DNA of 5,872 nucleotides from Clostridiales bacterium (GCA_012514855.1 JAAYZL010000025.1:1-5872), one strand, 5' to 3'. Counted from the stretch's first letter, positions 1 to 5,525 are shown. Numbers and translations: made by a program. Notes: generated by a model from the letters alone, not told the origin.

Positions 1-1
1 G

Positions 2-805
2 CTGATCGTGTCGGCGCTGGGCTTCGGCGGCGTGATCTTTACGCCGATCATCGAGCGGCTGATCGCGGGCTTCGGCGGGCAGGGCGTCGGGGAGCCGAGG
101 ACGTTCATGGTGCTCGCGGGCATCTTCTTAGTCGTCTGCACGGTCGGCGCGCTGTTTTTGAAGAACCCGCCGGCGGACTTCATGCAGGCGGCGTCGAAAA
201 ACGGCGCGGCGGTCGCGGACAACAGCCTCGCCCCGGGCCGCGTGCTTAGGGACGTGCGCTTTTACATCGTCACCGCTTCGCTGATGCTCGCGTGCATGGG
301 CGGGCTGATGATGATCGGCTTCGCGAAGCCCATCGCCGTCGCGAAGGGGCTCGCCTCGACCGCGACGATCGGCGTCTTGATCATCTCGATGTGCAACTCG
401 CTCGGAAGGCTCTGCTGGGGCATCATCTCCGACAGGCTCGGCAGGAAGCGCACGATCATCGTGCTGCTCGTGGGCTCGGGCGCGATGTCGATGCTCGTCG
501 GGAGCGTCGGCGGCTACTGGATCTACGCCCTGATCGGCTTTATCGGCTTCTTCTACGGCGGCTTCCTGAGCACGTTCCCGTCGCTGACGGCGGACCTGTT
601 CGGGCCGAAGCACATGGCCACGAACTACGGCATGGTGCTGTTAGGCTTCGGCGTCGGCGCGGTCGCCTCGTCCTACATCGCCGGCTACTACAAAAACGTC
701 GGCGCGCAGGACATAGCGCTGATGATGCCGGCGTTCTTCATCGCGGCGGGCTGCGCGCTCGTGGGCGTCGTGCTGATGCTGCTTCTGAAGCCCGCCAGGA
801 AATAG
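2..805 (+). CDS. MFS transporter, oxalate/formate antiporter (OFA) type, C-terminal part
   Basis: The frame is open from the window edge, so the start codon and the first several membrane helices lie outside; 267 residues are visible. The product is a polytopic inner-membrane protein. The visible part contains about eight hydrophobic segments split by a hydrophilic central loop around KNPPADFMQAASKNG, which fits the cytoplasmic loop between helices 6 and 7. Two family signatures are present. GRLCWGIISDRLGRK (about 404-450) is the repeated MFS loop motif between helices 8 and 9. GGFLSTFPSLTADLFGPKH with NYGMVLLGFG after it (about 557-655) is typical of the OxlT/OFA group. Known members move small carboxylates such as oxalate, formate or related anions; the substrate here is inferred only at that level. 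The frame ends in KPARK. The stop codon TAG is part of the TAGGAG that serves the next gene, queH, so the two are probably co-transcribed. Confidence 0.88.
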   Translation: MIVSALGFGGVIFTPIIERLIAGFGGQGVGEPRTFMVLAGIFLVVCTVGALFLKNPPADFMQAASKNGAAVADNSLAPGRVLRDVRFYIVTASLMLACMGGLMMIGFAKPIAVAKGLASTATIGVLIISMCNSLGRLCWGIISDRLGRKRTIIVLLVGSGAMSMLVGSVGGYWIYALIGFIGFFYGGFLSTFPSLTADLFGPKHMATNYGMVLLGFGVGAVASSYIAGYYKNVGAQDIALMMPAFFIAAGCALVGVVLMLLLKPARK

Positions 806-817
806 GAGTTGAGAGGG

Positions 818-1354
818 ATGAACACGCTTTTGCACATCTGCTGCGCGCCGTGCTCGATCATGTGCGTTCAGAGCCTGCGCTTGGAGGGCAAGGAGCCGTC
901 CGGCCTCTTTGACAACCCGAATATCCACCCGTTCACCGAGTACAGGGCGCGCAGGGACGCGCTGATCGACTACGCGAAGGGCATAGGCATGGAGCTCGAG
1001 GTCGCCGGGGAATACGGGCTCAGGCGCTTTGTCGAAGCGGTGCACCCGGATTTCGACAACCGCTGCCGGACCTGCTACTCGCTCCGCGCGGAGGCGGCGG
1101 CCTCGTTTGCGGCGGCGAACGGCTTTTCGAGCTTCACGACGACGCTTCTGATCAGCCCCTACCAGAACCACGCGCTGCTCAAGCGGGAGATGGAGAGGGC
1201 GGCGCAGAGGCACGGCGTCGAGTTCCTCTACCGGGACTTCCGGCCGCTGTTTCGAGAGGGCCAGCGCCGCGCCAGGGAGATGGGGCTGTACATGCAGAAG
1301 TACTGCGGCTGCGTGTTCAGCGAGGAGGAGCGGTACAGAAAGCCCGCCAAATAA
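818..1354 (+). CDS. queH: Epoxyqueuosine reductase QueH (DUF208 family)
   Basis: QueH is a cytoplasmic iron-sulfur enzyme that reduces epoxyqueuosine to queuosine in tRNA, the last step of queuosine synthesis; it is non-orthologous to the cobalamin enzyme QueG. The 178-residue product has the usual family length and its cysteine pattern: HICCAPC (Cys8, Cys9, Cys12), CRTC (Cys83, Cys86) and YCGC (Cys163, Cys165). It also has the family motifs FDNPNIHP (31-38) and SPYQNH (113-118). I chose the ATG at 818, because AGGAG at 804-808 lies 9 bases upstream; the TTG at 809 has no ribosome binding site. It follows the MFS gene by 12 bases and is likely in the same transcript. No other queuosine gene (tgt, queA, queT) is in the window, so the pairing with a carboxylate-type MFS gene says little about function. 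The call is firm on motifs and length. Confidence 0.95.
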   Translation: MNTLLHICCAPCSIMCVQSLRLEGKEPSGLFDNPNIHPFTEYRARRDALIDYAKGIGMELEVAGEYGLRRFVEAVHPDFDNRCRTCYSLRAEAAASFAAANGFSSFTTTLLISPYQNHALLKREMERAAQRHGVEFLYRDFRPLFREGQRRAREMGLYMQKYCGCVFSEEERYRKPAK

Positions 1355-1436
1355 TACCAAGCCAAGATATTAATTTCTCGTCGCGCGTTCAAATCTTCGG
1401 TTTGAACGGATCGGGCGCAGGGCGACTCTGACTGCC
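1355..1436. other. Intergenic spacer after queH with a small hairpin
   Basis: This short gap is less GC-rich than its surroundings at its left end (AAGATATTAATTTC). It holds an imperfect palindrome at 1387-1407, GTTCAAA...TTTGAAC around TCTTCGG, which can extend inward by a T-G and a C-G pair. No T-run follows, so it is not a convincing terminator by itself. It could be an mRNA 3'-end stabiliser or a small intergenic palindrome of the same size class as those at 5601-5628 and 4768-4795. No gene is seen here. Confidence 0.4.
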
Positions 1437-1466
1437 GACGGCCCCCGGCGCGAACCGGGGGCCGTC
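1437..1466 (+). terminator. Strong GC-rich hairpin between convergent queH and larA-like gene
   Basis: GACGGCCCCCGG (1437-1448) and CCGGGGGCCGTC (1455-1466) form a perfect 12-bp stem around the loop CGCGAA. On the plus strand it is followed only by GTTTGG, a weak T-tract, and on the minus strand by no T-tract. It lies in the gap between two converging genes, so it is a likely terminator or transcript-end stabiliser for queH, perhaps acting on both transcripts. The hairpin is certain; its efficiency as a terminator is inferred. Confidence 0.65.
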
Positions 1467-1522
1467 GTTTGGTCGATGAGCATTGCCGTTGGCAGGCGCC
1501 CATGCGGGTTCCGGGCTCCATG

Positions 1523-2788
1523 TCAGTAGCGGCTCCTGTCCGCCCAAAGCCCGAGCGCGGGGTTCGGGATGTAGTAGATCTCCTCGCCGTCGGGCATGGT
1601 GTTCCAGCCGTCCCTGAGCAGAGCGGGGTCGTAGATCTTGACCGCCTCGTCGAAGGGCATGTAGTCGAAATTCGCGTTCCGCACCTCCTCCTCGGTCAGC
1701 AGCTTCGTGCAGTAGGTCACGTTAAACCGGCCGTCGGAGCTCCCGTGGATGATGTGCGCGGCGACGGACAGGTTGTTCGCGAGGTCGTCGTTCGCCCTGC
1801 ACAGCGCGATCGCCCTTTCGCGGCCGCAGTAGCCGTACTTGCGGATCAGCACGTCGTTTTGCGGGTCCTCGCCGAAGTGCGACACGCCCGGCGCGAGCAC
1901 GATCAGCTCGCCTCCGTCCGCGATCGCCATGCGCGTGCGGTAGATCGACTTGTTGCCGACCCAGGTGCTCCGGAACTCCTTCGGGTCCATGTAGACGACG
2001 ACTTTTTTTAGCGGCCTGTCGACGAACGTGATGTTCTTTTCCTGCGCGAGCGCGACGGCCTTTTCGAACCCGCCGCGGCCGCGGCCGATGAACAGAGCGT
2101 GCTGGCGGATCTCGTTCTCGGGCGCGGTCGTCACGGTCAGCACGTACCAGAGCGGCAGAGCCTTCAAAAAGCGCTCCTCGGCGTAGTCGAACACCTTGCG
2201 CACCGGAGAAAAGTCCTTGCCCATCAGCTTTTCGAGCCCGTAGAACGCGCCCAGCATGTGCGAGGCGCTGATCATGCTCGCGCCGCCGACGCCGACGAAC
2301 ACGTTTTTCGAGTAGTTCGCCATGCCGACGACCTCGTGCGGCACGACCTGCCCGATCGAGAGGATCAGGTCGTAATTGTCGAGCAGCCGGCGATTGAGCT
2401 CGACGTCGATCTTTTCGTCGACCAGCCCCTCGGACACCTCGCGCACGAATTCCGCCGGAACCTCGCCGATCTTCACGACGTCGGTGCGCCAGTTGTGCGC
2501 GATGAAGCGGTCGAACGGTATGTCTCCGAACATCTCGCGGCACTCGTCCTCGGTCATCGGCATGTGCGAGCCGAGCGTCGGGATAATGTCGACCTCGCAG
2601 GTGTCCTTCAGCAGGTGGTAGTAGATGTTTGCGATCTCGCCGGCGCGCGAATAGAACCGCGTGATGTCCGGCGGCAGCAAGAGCACGCGCTTGAGGCCCT
2701 CGAGGTCGAGCGACGATTGGAGCGCCTCTTTGAGCTGCGCCCGGTCGATGGCGCCGTTTTTTTCCGCGTACAGTGTCAGTTCCTTCAT
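1523..2788 (-). CDS. LarA-family nickel-pincer racemase/epimerase (DUF2088), substrate unknown
   Basis: The 421-residue cytoplasmic protein belongs to the lactate racemase family, which interconverts the stereocentre of 2-hydroxyacids with a covalently bound nickel-pincer nucleotide. Visible motifs are PPDITR (39-44, matching the DHTR region), GSHMPMTEDE (73-82; His75), VPHEVVGMANYSKNVFVGVGG (His151, Lys161), ASHMLG (His177) and VGNKSIYR (Lys280). The spacings His151 to Lys161 (10) and His151 to His177 (26) match those of Lactobacillus LarA His174, Lys184 and His200 as I recall them, so the cofactor-tethering lysine and nickel-ligand histidine seem intact. The start is the ATG with AAAGGAGGA 8 bases upstream; a longer in-frame GTG at 2995 lies inside a dehydrogenase remnant and is rejected. 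The regulator upstream is on the same strand. Members of this family act on lactate, malate, sugar acids and others, so the substrate is not assigned. The cofactor genes larB, larC and larE are not in the window. Confidence 0.85.
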   Translation of the reverse strand: MKELTLYAEKNGAIDRAQLKEALQSSLDLEGLKRVLLLPPDITRFYSRAGEIANIYYHLLKDTCEVDIIPTLGSHMPMTEDECREMFGDIPFDRFIAHNWRTDVVKIGEVPAEFVREVSEGLVDEKIDVELNRRLLDNYDLILSIGQVVPHEVVGMANYSKNVFVGVGGASMISASHMLGAFYGLEKLMGKDFSPVRKVFDYAEERFLKALPLWYVLTVTTAPENEIRQHALFIGRGRGGFEKAVALAQEKNITFVDRPLKKVVVYMDPKEFRSTWVGNKSIYRTRMAIADGGELIVLAPGVSHFGEDPQNDVLIRKYGYCGRERAIALCRANDDLANNLSVAAHIIHGSSDGRFNVTYCTKLLTEEEVRNANFDYMPFDEAVKIYDPALLRDGWNTMPDGEEIYYIPNPALGLWADRSRY

Positions 2789-2795
2789 CGGAAAA

Positions 2796-2804
2796 TCCTC
2801 CTTT
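2796..2804 (-). promoter_or_regulatory. Ribosome binding site that fixes the LarA-like start
   Basis: On the minus strand this reads AAAGGAGGA, an almost complete anti-16S match, ending 8 bases before the ATG at 2788-2786. It decides between this ATG and the in-frame upstream GTG at 2995, which would add 69 residues of unrelated dehydrogenase-like sequence. Confidence 0.88.
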
Positions 2805-3106
2805 GTCGGGGCGTCGCGAGCGAGCCGTCCGGGAGCCGCGTCTGCGTCCATGCCGGCGCCGCGCGGGAATTTTCTGGCCGCGTCCCCGTCGATGTCGGCG
2901 CCGAGGACCTTCGCGGTGTTTTTGCAGGCGGCGGACGAAGGCGCGACGACGTCCCCGACGGATAGATTCGCCGCGCCCGCGCCGATTTCCTCCACAATGC
3001 CGCCGAATTCGTGGCCGATAATTCTCGGGATCGCCGGCCGCTTTTCCGCCCCCGCTTTGTCGCGCGCTGTGGCATCCGCCGCTTGACGGACGCCGATTCC
3101 TGAAAA
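2800..3106 (-). pseudogene. Remnant of a zinc-dependent alcohol dehydrogenase (MDR family)
   Basis: On the minus strand, from right after the gntR stop codon, the frame reads FSGIGVRQ..., then KRPAIPRIIGHEFGGIVEEI (about 3043-2984), then LSVGDVVAPSSAACKN and KVLGADIDG (to about 2890). GHEFGG with the following VGDVV is the hallmark of the GroES-like domain of MDR dehydrogenases, where His and Glu of GHE lie at the catalytic zinc. In intact relatives the four-cysteine structural zinc loop sits between the VAPSS segment and the CxN...LGADIDG segment. Here that loop is missing apart from one cysteine. The N-terminal strand region, the whole nucleotide-binding domain and the C-terminus are absent, and similarity fades after about 2890. 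The remnant has no stop and shares its frame with both gntR and the LarA-like gene. I read it as a dehydrogenase gene that once sat between regulator and racemase and was removed by deletions; it cannot encode a working enzyme. Confidence 0.68.
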
Positions 3107-3823
3107 CTATATATGGAAATAATCCGAATACCTTTCGACGAGTATGTCCATCCGGTTCTGAAAGCGCGTGACGTGGTTGCGGATCATGCTGTGCGCGTCG
3201 GTCGGAAGCTGCGAGCGGTACGCGACGGCGCAGAAGATCTGCCGGTGCTCCTCGTAGCTCTGCCGGTCGATCTCCTCGAACTCGCCCTCCCTGCGGGCCA
3301 GGTAGCGCACGCGGTCGAAGTGCGTCGTCATCTTGCGAATCTGCGCGTAGGCGTTGCCGCGGTTGGCCGCGTAGTACAGGAGCATGTGGAACTCGTCGTC
3401 GATCTCGTTGAACTCGTTTAATGGGTTCCCGGCCGCGAGCACGCGCTGCTGCTCGTTGATGTTGAGGAGCATCCTGTGCATCAGGGATGTGGAGAGGTTG
3501 CCCATCGAGATCAGGATCAGCTCCGGCTCGATGCAGGTGCGGATGAACAGCCCGTCGTTGACGCGCGCGAGGTCGATCTTCGAAACCCGCGATTCCTTGC
3601 GCGGCAGTATGTCGATCAGCGTCTCGTCGCGAAGCCGCATGACCGCCTCGTGCACCGGGGTTCTCGAGATCTGCAGCAGTTCGGCGATCTCGCCCTCGAC
3701 GATCGGCGTCGACGGCGGCAGGTCGAGCTTCATGATGCGGTCCCGGAGCACGCGATAGGCGAAGCTCCCGTAGCTCTCGTTTTCCCGGATGCGGTAGCGC
3801 CCGTTTTCGCCGACCAAATGCAC
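3107..3823 (-). CDS. GntR-family transcription regulator, FadR/FCD subfamily
   Basis: The 238-residue protein has an N-terminal winged helix-turn-helix (about residues 17-82), with VLRDRIMKLDLPPSTPIVEG and the recognition segment AELLQISRTPVHEAVMRL. The C-terminal helical FCD ligand-binding domain (about 88-230) has Asp142 and His146 (DDEFH), His193 (EEHRQIF) and His217 (IRNHV) in the positions of the metal-binding Asp-His-His-His set. FCD regulators usually sense carboxylates or sugar acids and repress nearby catabolic genes. No ATG fits. GTG at 3823-3821, with the weak AGGGA 8 bases upstream, is my choice; TTG at 3817-3815, with GGGG 9 bases upstream, is the alternative. The reading frame is open further upstream but crosses the promoter. 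It is transcribed toward the LarA-like gene, so it probably controls that gene and itself. Confidence 0.9.
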   Translation of the reverse strand: MHLVGENGRYRIRENESYGSFAYRVLRDRIMKLDLPPSTPIVEGEIAELLQISRTPVHEAVMRLRDETLIDILPRKESRVSKIDLARVNDGLFIRTCIEPELILISMGNLSTSLMHRMLLNINEQQRVLAAGNPLNEFNEIDDEFHMLLYYAANRGNAYAQIRKMTTHFDRVRYLARREGEFEEIDRQSYEEHRQIFCAVAYRSQLPTDAHSMIRNHVTRFQNRMDILVERYSDYFHI

Positions 3824-3839
3824 ACACCCCGTCCCTAAG

Positions 3840-3852
3840 ATACCGAGGGTAT
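3840..3852. promoter_or_regulatory. Candidate operator: inverted repeat overlapping the gntR -10 box and start site
   Basis: ATACC-GAG-GGTAT is a perfect 5-bp inverted repeat with a 3-bp centre. It overlaps the downstream end of the regulator's own -10 hexamer and the expected transcription start. Position and symmetry suggest an autoregulatory GntR operator. The arms are short, so chance is possible. Confidence 0.4.
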
Positions 3853-3879
3853 TATAACATCGCCGACCCCGCGTGTCAA
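3851..3879 (-). promoter_or_regulatory. Consensus sigma-A promoter of the gntR / larA-like unit
   Basis: On the minus strand TTGACA (3879-3874) and TATAAT (3856-3851) are both perfect consensus hexamers separated by 17 bases. Transcription would begin near 3844, about 20 bases before the GTG start of the regulator. No equally good promoter was seen ahead of the LarA-like gene, which may depend on this one. Confidence 0.9.
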
Positions 3880-3891
3880 ACGCGCGCGGCG

Positions 3892-3920
3892 TTGACGGGC
3901 CGGGGATTTTGGGATATGAT
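3892..3920 (+). promoter_or_regulatory. Near-consensus sigma-A promoter of the DUF4332-like gene
   Basis: TTGACG (3892-3897) and TATGAT (3915-3920) are 17 bases apart, one mismatch in each hexamer. Start of transcription is expected near 3927, giving a leader of under 20 bases. The -35 box lies 12 bases from the -35 box of the opposite gntR promoter, so the two are back to back. Confidence 0.82.
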
Positions 3921-3929
3921 GGGATCGAC

Positions 3930-3937
3930 GGGAGGGG
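3930..3937 (+). promoter_or_regulatory. Ribosome binding site favouring the GTG start of the DUF4332-like gene
   Basis: GGGAGGGG directly abuts the ATG at 3938, leaving no spacer, whereas the in-frame GTG at 3944 has a normal 6-base spacer. The GTG is therefore the better start, removing two residues from the longest reading. Confidence 0.6.
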
Positions 3938-3943
3938 ATGCGC

Positions 3944-4567
3944 GTGGCGTACAATCTGAACCTGTCCGAAATCTCCGTTTCGGAGTACCGGGAGATGCTG
4001 AAGGGGCGGAACCTGCTGCCGGGGCGGAGGATGCTCTGGCGGAACCTCGACGAGAACTTCGCGGCGATCGCCCGGCAGGGGATCGCGGACGCCGCGGAGC
4101 TGAAAAAGCGCCTTTCGACCCCGGCGAAGCTGGCCGCGCTCGCGAAAGCGACCGGGGTCGGCGAGGAATATCTGGTGCTTTTGAAGCGGGAGATCGGCAC
4201 TTTCGACCAGAAGCCCGTGCCGCTCGCGGACTTTCCCGGCGTCGGCGAAGCGCTGCTCGGGGAGCTGCGGCTCAAGGGAATCCGCACCTCGAAGGACTAC
4301 TTTGAGAGCGCACATTTCGGCGCGGACGAGCTCTCGTCGCTATGCGACCTCGTGCGGATCAACGGCGTCGGCGCAGTCGCGGCGCGCGCGCTTTTCGAGG
4401 CGGGCTACCGATCCGCCGGGGACGCCGCGCAAGCCGACGCGGGCGCCATGCTGGAAGCCGTTTCGAGGGTCAACGAGGAAAGGCGGTACTATAAGGCGAA
4501 GCTCGGCGAAAAGGACATGCAATTCTGCATCGACTTTGCCCGGCTGCTGGTCGAGCGCGGGGGTTAA
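3944..4567 (+). CDS. DUF4332-like helix-hairpin-helix protein
   Basis: The 207-residue protein (from GTG; 209 from the ATG at 3938) has no signal peptide or membrane segment and should be cytoplasmic. It carries repeated helix-hairpin-helix-type units. In order these are IARQGIADAAELKKRL followed by LAALAKATGVGEEYLVLLKRE, then FPGVGEALLGELRLKGIRT, then INGVGAVAARALFEAGYRS. The GVG turns between helices are the type used for non-sequence-specific DNA contact. The arrangement of GI-T-ELL, tGV, and GVG...L...GI segments is that of DUF4332 proteins, whose biochemical role is not known to me. It has its own promoter, divergent from gntR, and ends just before a repeat element; its stop TAA lies 6 bases before the hairpin at 4574. 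Codon use and GC content resemble the neighbours. Function is not assigned beyond likely nucleic-acid binding. Confidence 0.8.
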   Translation: MAYNLNLSEISVSEYREMLKGRNLLPGRRMLWRNLDENFAAIARQGIADAAELKKRLSTPAKLAALAKATGVGEEYLVLLKREIGTFDQKPVPLADFPGVGEALLGELRLKGIRTSKDYFESAHFGADELSSLCDLVRINGVGAVAARALFEAGYRSAGDAAQADAGAMLEAVSRVNEERRYYKAKLGEKDMQFCIDFARLLVERGG

Positions 4568-4573
4568 ACAAAA

Positions 4574-4597
4574 CAGACCGGAGCGGACTCCGGTCTG
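4574..4597 (-). terminator. Hairpin XA, left copy; terminator for minus-strand transcription
   Basis: CAGACCGGAG and CTCCGGTCTG pair as a perfect 10-bp stem around CGGA. Read on the minus strand the stem is followed at once by TTTTGTTTAA, so it is a good intrinsic terminator for transcripts arriving from the exported-protein gene at 4867-5415. On the plus strand it lies 6 bases after the DUF4332-like stop codon but has no T-run. The same 24-mer, with one change, recurs at 4824-4847. Confidence 0.7.
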
Positions 4598-4823
4598 CAG
4601 ACCGTCAACAAACTCCGTTCCTCCCCTGGGGATGGATGAAGGGGTCGAAACCCCTTCATTTTCAATCCGCAGGCGACGGCATGTACGTCGCCGAGGAGCG
4701 CGGCATGTCCGCGCTTCCTTGCAGGATTTCTGGCCGTGGCGCGCAGCGCCACAGGAAATCCTGAATTCCGAGAAATGCAATCTTGCATTTCTCGGATAGC
4801 GCGGCGACTTTGTCGACACGCTG
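4598..4823 (+). mobile_element. MITE-like palindromic element, copy A (226 bp, carries a 101-nt extra block)
   Basis: The element begins CAGACCGTCAACAAACTCCG and ends GGCGACTTTGTCGACACGCTG; the ends are imperfect inverted repeats (CAG...GTCrACAAA). Its first 103 bases match copy B (5630-5732) at about 92%, and its last 22 match 5733-5754. Inside are a 9-bp hairpin (4636-4659, ATGAAGGGG/CCCCTTCAT) and a 7-bp hairpin (4672-4692, GGCGACG/CGTCGCC). Relative to copy B it carries 101 extra bases, 4701-4801. No protein is encoded; a short reading frame through it is a by-product. It lies between two converging genes and is bracketed by the duplicated hairpin XA. A non-autonomous, palindrome-rich transposable element is the best reading; a REP/BOX-type structured repeat is the alternative. 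Confidence 0.7.
4701..4801 (+). repeat. 101-nt block of nested palindromes inserted in copy A
   Basis: This block is absent from copy B and is bounded by AGCG (4697-4700 and 4798-4801). It holds three hairpins. The first, 4698-4714, is GCGCGG/CCGCGC and straddles the left junction. The second is compound, 4722-4763, with CAGGATTTC/GAAATCCTG outside and GTGGCGC/GCGCCAC inside. The third, 4768-4795, has a 13-bp perfect stem CCGAGAAATGCAA/TTGCATTTCTCGG around TC. It could be a second small element inserted in the first with a 4-bp target duplication; deletion of the block from copy B is the alternative. Confidence 0.6.
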
Positions 4824-4847
4824 CAGACCGGAGCGGACTCTGGTCTG
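4824..4847 (+). repeat. Hairpin XA, right copy
   Basis: This 24-mer is identical to 4574-4597 except for T at 4841, which turns one G-C pair into G-T, so the 10-bp stem survives. It abuts the ACGCTG end of copy A and is in direct orientation to the left copy. TCTTGTTG follows on the plus strand, a weak T-tract. It lies 19 bases downstream of the exported-protein stop codon at 4869-4867. Confidence 0.85.
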
Positions 4848-4866
4848 TCTTGTTGCGGTCTGTGGT

Positions 4867-5415
4867 CTACGGCAAAAATCCCGTATAGGCATTCAGCCCC
4901 TCGTCGGCCCGTATGCCCTCGATGCGATAGAACCCGTCGTCCTCCTCGACGGTCAGCGCCGCGAGGCAGGTTCCGGCGGGGCCGGTCGACGTGGCGGTCT
5001 CGAACGCGAGCTCGATTTCGAAGCGCGAATCGCCGAGCGGGTTGATCCGGAGGATTTCGTAGCGCTCGATCCACGGGCTCGACACGCCGGTCACCCAGTT
5101 CGGAAACGTCCTGTCGAGGTCGGCGGCGTAGGTTTCCCGCAGGTCGTCGTCCATGACGGAATACTGCATCGCGGCGCTGCGCTGCCGGAGCCCCTCCGCC
5201 CAGACGGTCGCGGCGGCTTCCGGATCGCAGACGCCGACGTAGTCCATCGCCTCCATCAGAAGCTGGCTCCGGATCGAAAATACATTGCGCGAACCGGCGG
5301 CGGCGGTCGCGGCGCCGGGGACGAGCCCCGTCACGCACGCGAGAATTGTGATCAACCAGAGCGCGGCGGCAAAAAACGCGCTCCACCGGGTAAGTCCCGT
5401 CGGCGGCCTGGACAT
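4867..5415 (-). CDS. Exported or membrane-anchored protein with NWVTGVSSPW signature, function unknown
   Basis: The 182-residue protein opens with SRPPTGLTR and then a hydrophobic segment at about 11-33, followed by GAATAAAG, where signal peptidase could cut after residue 40; the segment may otherwise stay as an anchor. Cys27 (ILAC) resembles a lipobox, but the hydrophobic stretch continues past it, so a lipoprotein is less likely. The rest (about 50-175) has EAAATVWAEGLRQRSAAMQY, then NWVTGVSSPW (106-115) followed by ERYEI, and a beta-rich end with LTVEEDDGFYRIEGI. I recall this WVTGVSSPW...YEI pattern from extracytoplasmic Bacillota proteins of unknown role; an NTF2-like fold is a guess. 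The ATG at 5415 has GGGGAG about 4 bases upstream, a short spacer. The gene is flanked on both sides by the repeat elements. Confidence 0.75.
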   Translation of the reverse strand: MSRPPTGLTRWSAFFAAALWLITILACVTGLVPGAATAAAGSRNVFSIRSQLLMEAMDYVGVCDPEAAATVWAEGLRQRSAAMQYSVMDDDLRETYAADLDRTFPNWVTGVSSPWIERYEILRINPLGDSRFEIELAFETATSTGPAGTCLAALTVEEDDGFYRIEGIRADEGLNAYTGFLP

Positions 5416-5443
5416 GGCGCTCCCCGCTTTCCCTTTTTTCCCA

Positions 5444-5449
5444 ATTATA
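5444..5449 (-). promoter_or_regulatory. -10 box for the exported-protein gene
   Basis: On the minus strand this is a perfect TATAAT, placed so that transcription would start near 5437, about 20 bases before the ATG at 5415. No recognisable -35 hexamer lies 16-18 bases upstream and there is no TG extension, so the promoter would be weak or activator-dependent. Confidence 0.55.
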
Positions 5450-5483
5450 CGCGCATTTGAGCGGCTTTAGCCCTCGTCATAAA

Positions 5484-5507
5484 GGCGGCCCGGCAAGCCG
5501 GACCGCC
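5484..5507 (-). terminator. Hairpin with T-rich flank, possible terminator of the TRAP unit
   Basis: GGCGG-C-CCGGC, AA, GCCGG-A-CCGCC forms a 10-pair stem with one C/A mismatch. Read on the minus strand it is followed by TTTATGACG, a short T-rich stretch. It would end transcripts coming from the TRAP permease gene, roughly 280 bases downstream of its stop. A shortened version, GGCGG-ACAGGA-CCGCC, occurs at 5526-5541. Confidence 0.45.
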
Positions 5508-5510
5508 CCC

Positions 5511-5525
5511 CAGACCGTCGACAAA
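5511..5525 (+). repeat. Solo element end (third copy of the CAGACC...ACAAA terminus)
   Basis: CAGACCGTCGACAAA matches the left end of copy A (4598-4612) at 14 of 15 positions. It also resembles the reverse complement of the right ends of both copies (CAG...GTCGACAAA). The rest of the core does not follow. It sits between two related hairpins (5484-5507 and 5526-5541), and may be the scar of a deleted element or a distant relative. Confidence 0.5.

Noticed and set aside
809..817. TTG start of queH at 809
   Set aside because: It overlaps the ribosome binding region and has none of its own; the ATG at 818 has AGGAG at a proper distance and gives the usual QueH N-terminus.
2789..2995. A 69-residue N-terminal extension of the LarA-like protein starting at GTG 2995
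   Set aside because: The extension is dehydrogenase-derived sequence, while AAAGGAGGA sits 8 bases before the internal ATG at 2788, where LarA-type similarity begins.
3106..3128. AT-rich patch (TATATA/TATAGT on the minus strand) as a separate promoter for the LarA-like gene
   Set aside because: No -35-like hexamer lies 16-18 bases upstream of any -10 candidate, and the patch is inside the end of the gntR gene.
1722..3827. A 701-residue open frame on the minus strand
   Set aside because: It is an arginine- and alanine-rich out-of-frame shadow over the LarA-like and GntR genes, which have clear motifs, ribosome binding sites and a promoter. Long shadow frames are expected in such GC-rich DNA.
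4302..4799. Plus-strand frames through both repeats sharing the peptide GMDEGVETPSFSIRRRRH (also 5457-5762)
   Set aside because: The shared peptide arises because the two DNA repeats match; the frames have no ribosome binding site, run through hairpins and differ outside the repeat.
5331..5345. Lipobox (ILAC, Cys27) in the exported protein
   Set aside because: The hydrophobic segment continues for several residues after the cysteine, and Leu at position -2 is unusual; an anchor or ordinary signal peptide fits better.
4340..5386. A 348-residue minus-strand frame covering the repeat zone and exported-protein gene
   Set aside because: It is a low-complexity, arginine-rich shadow of the DUF4332-like and exported-protein genes and crosses the repeat and terminator hairpins.
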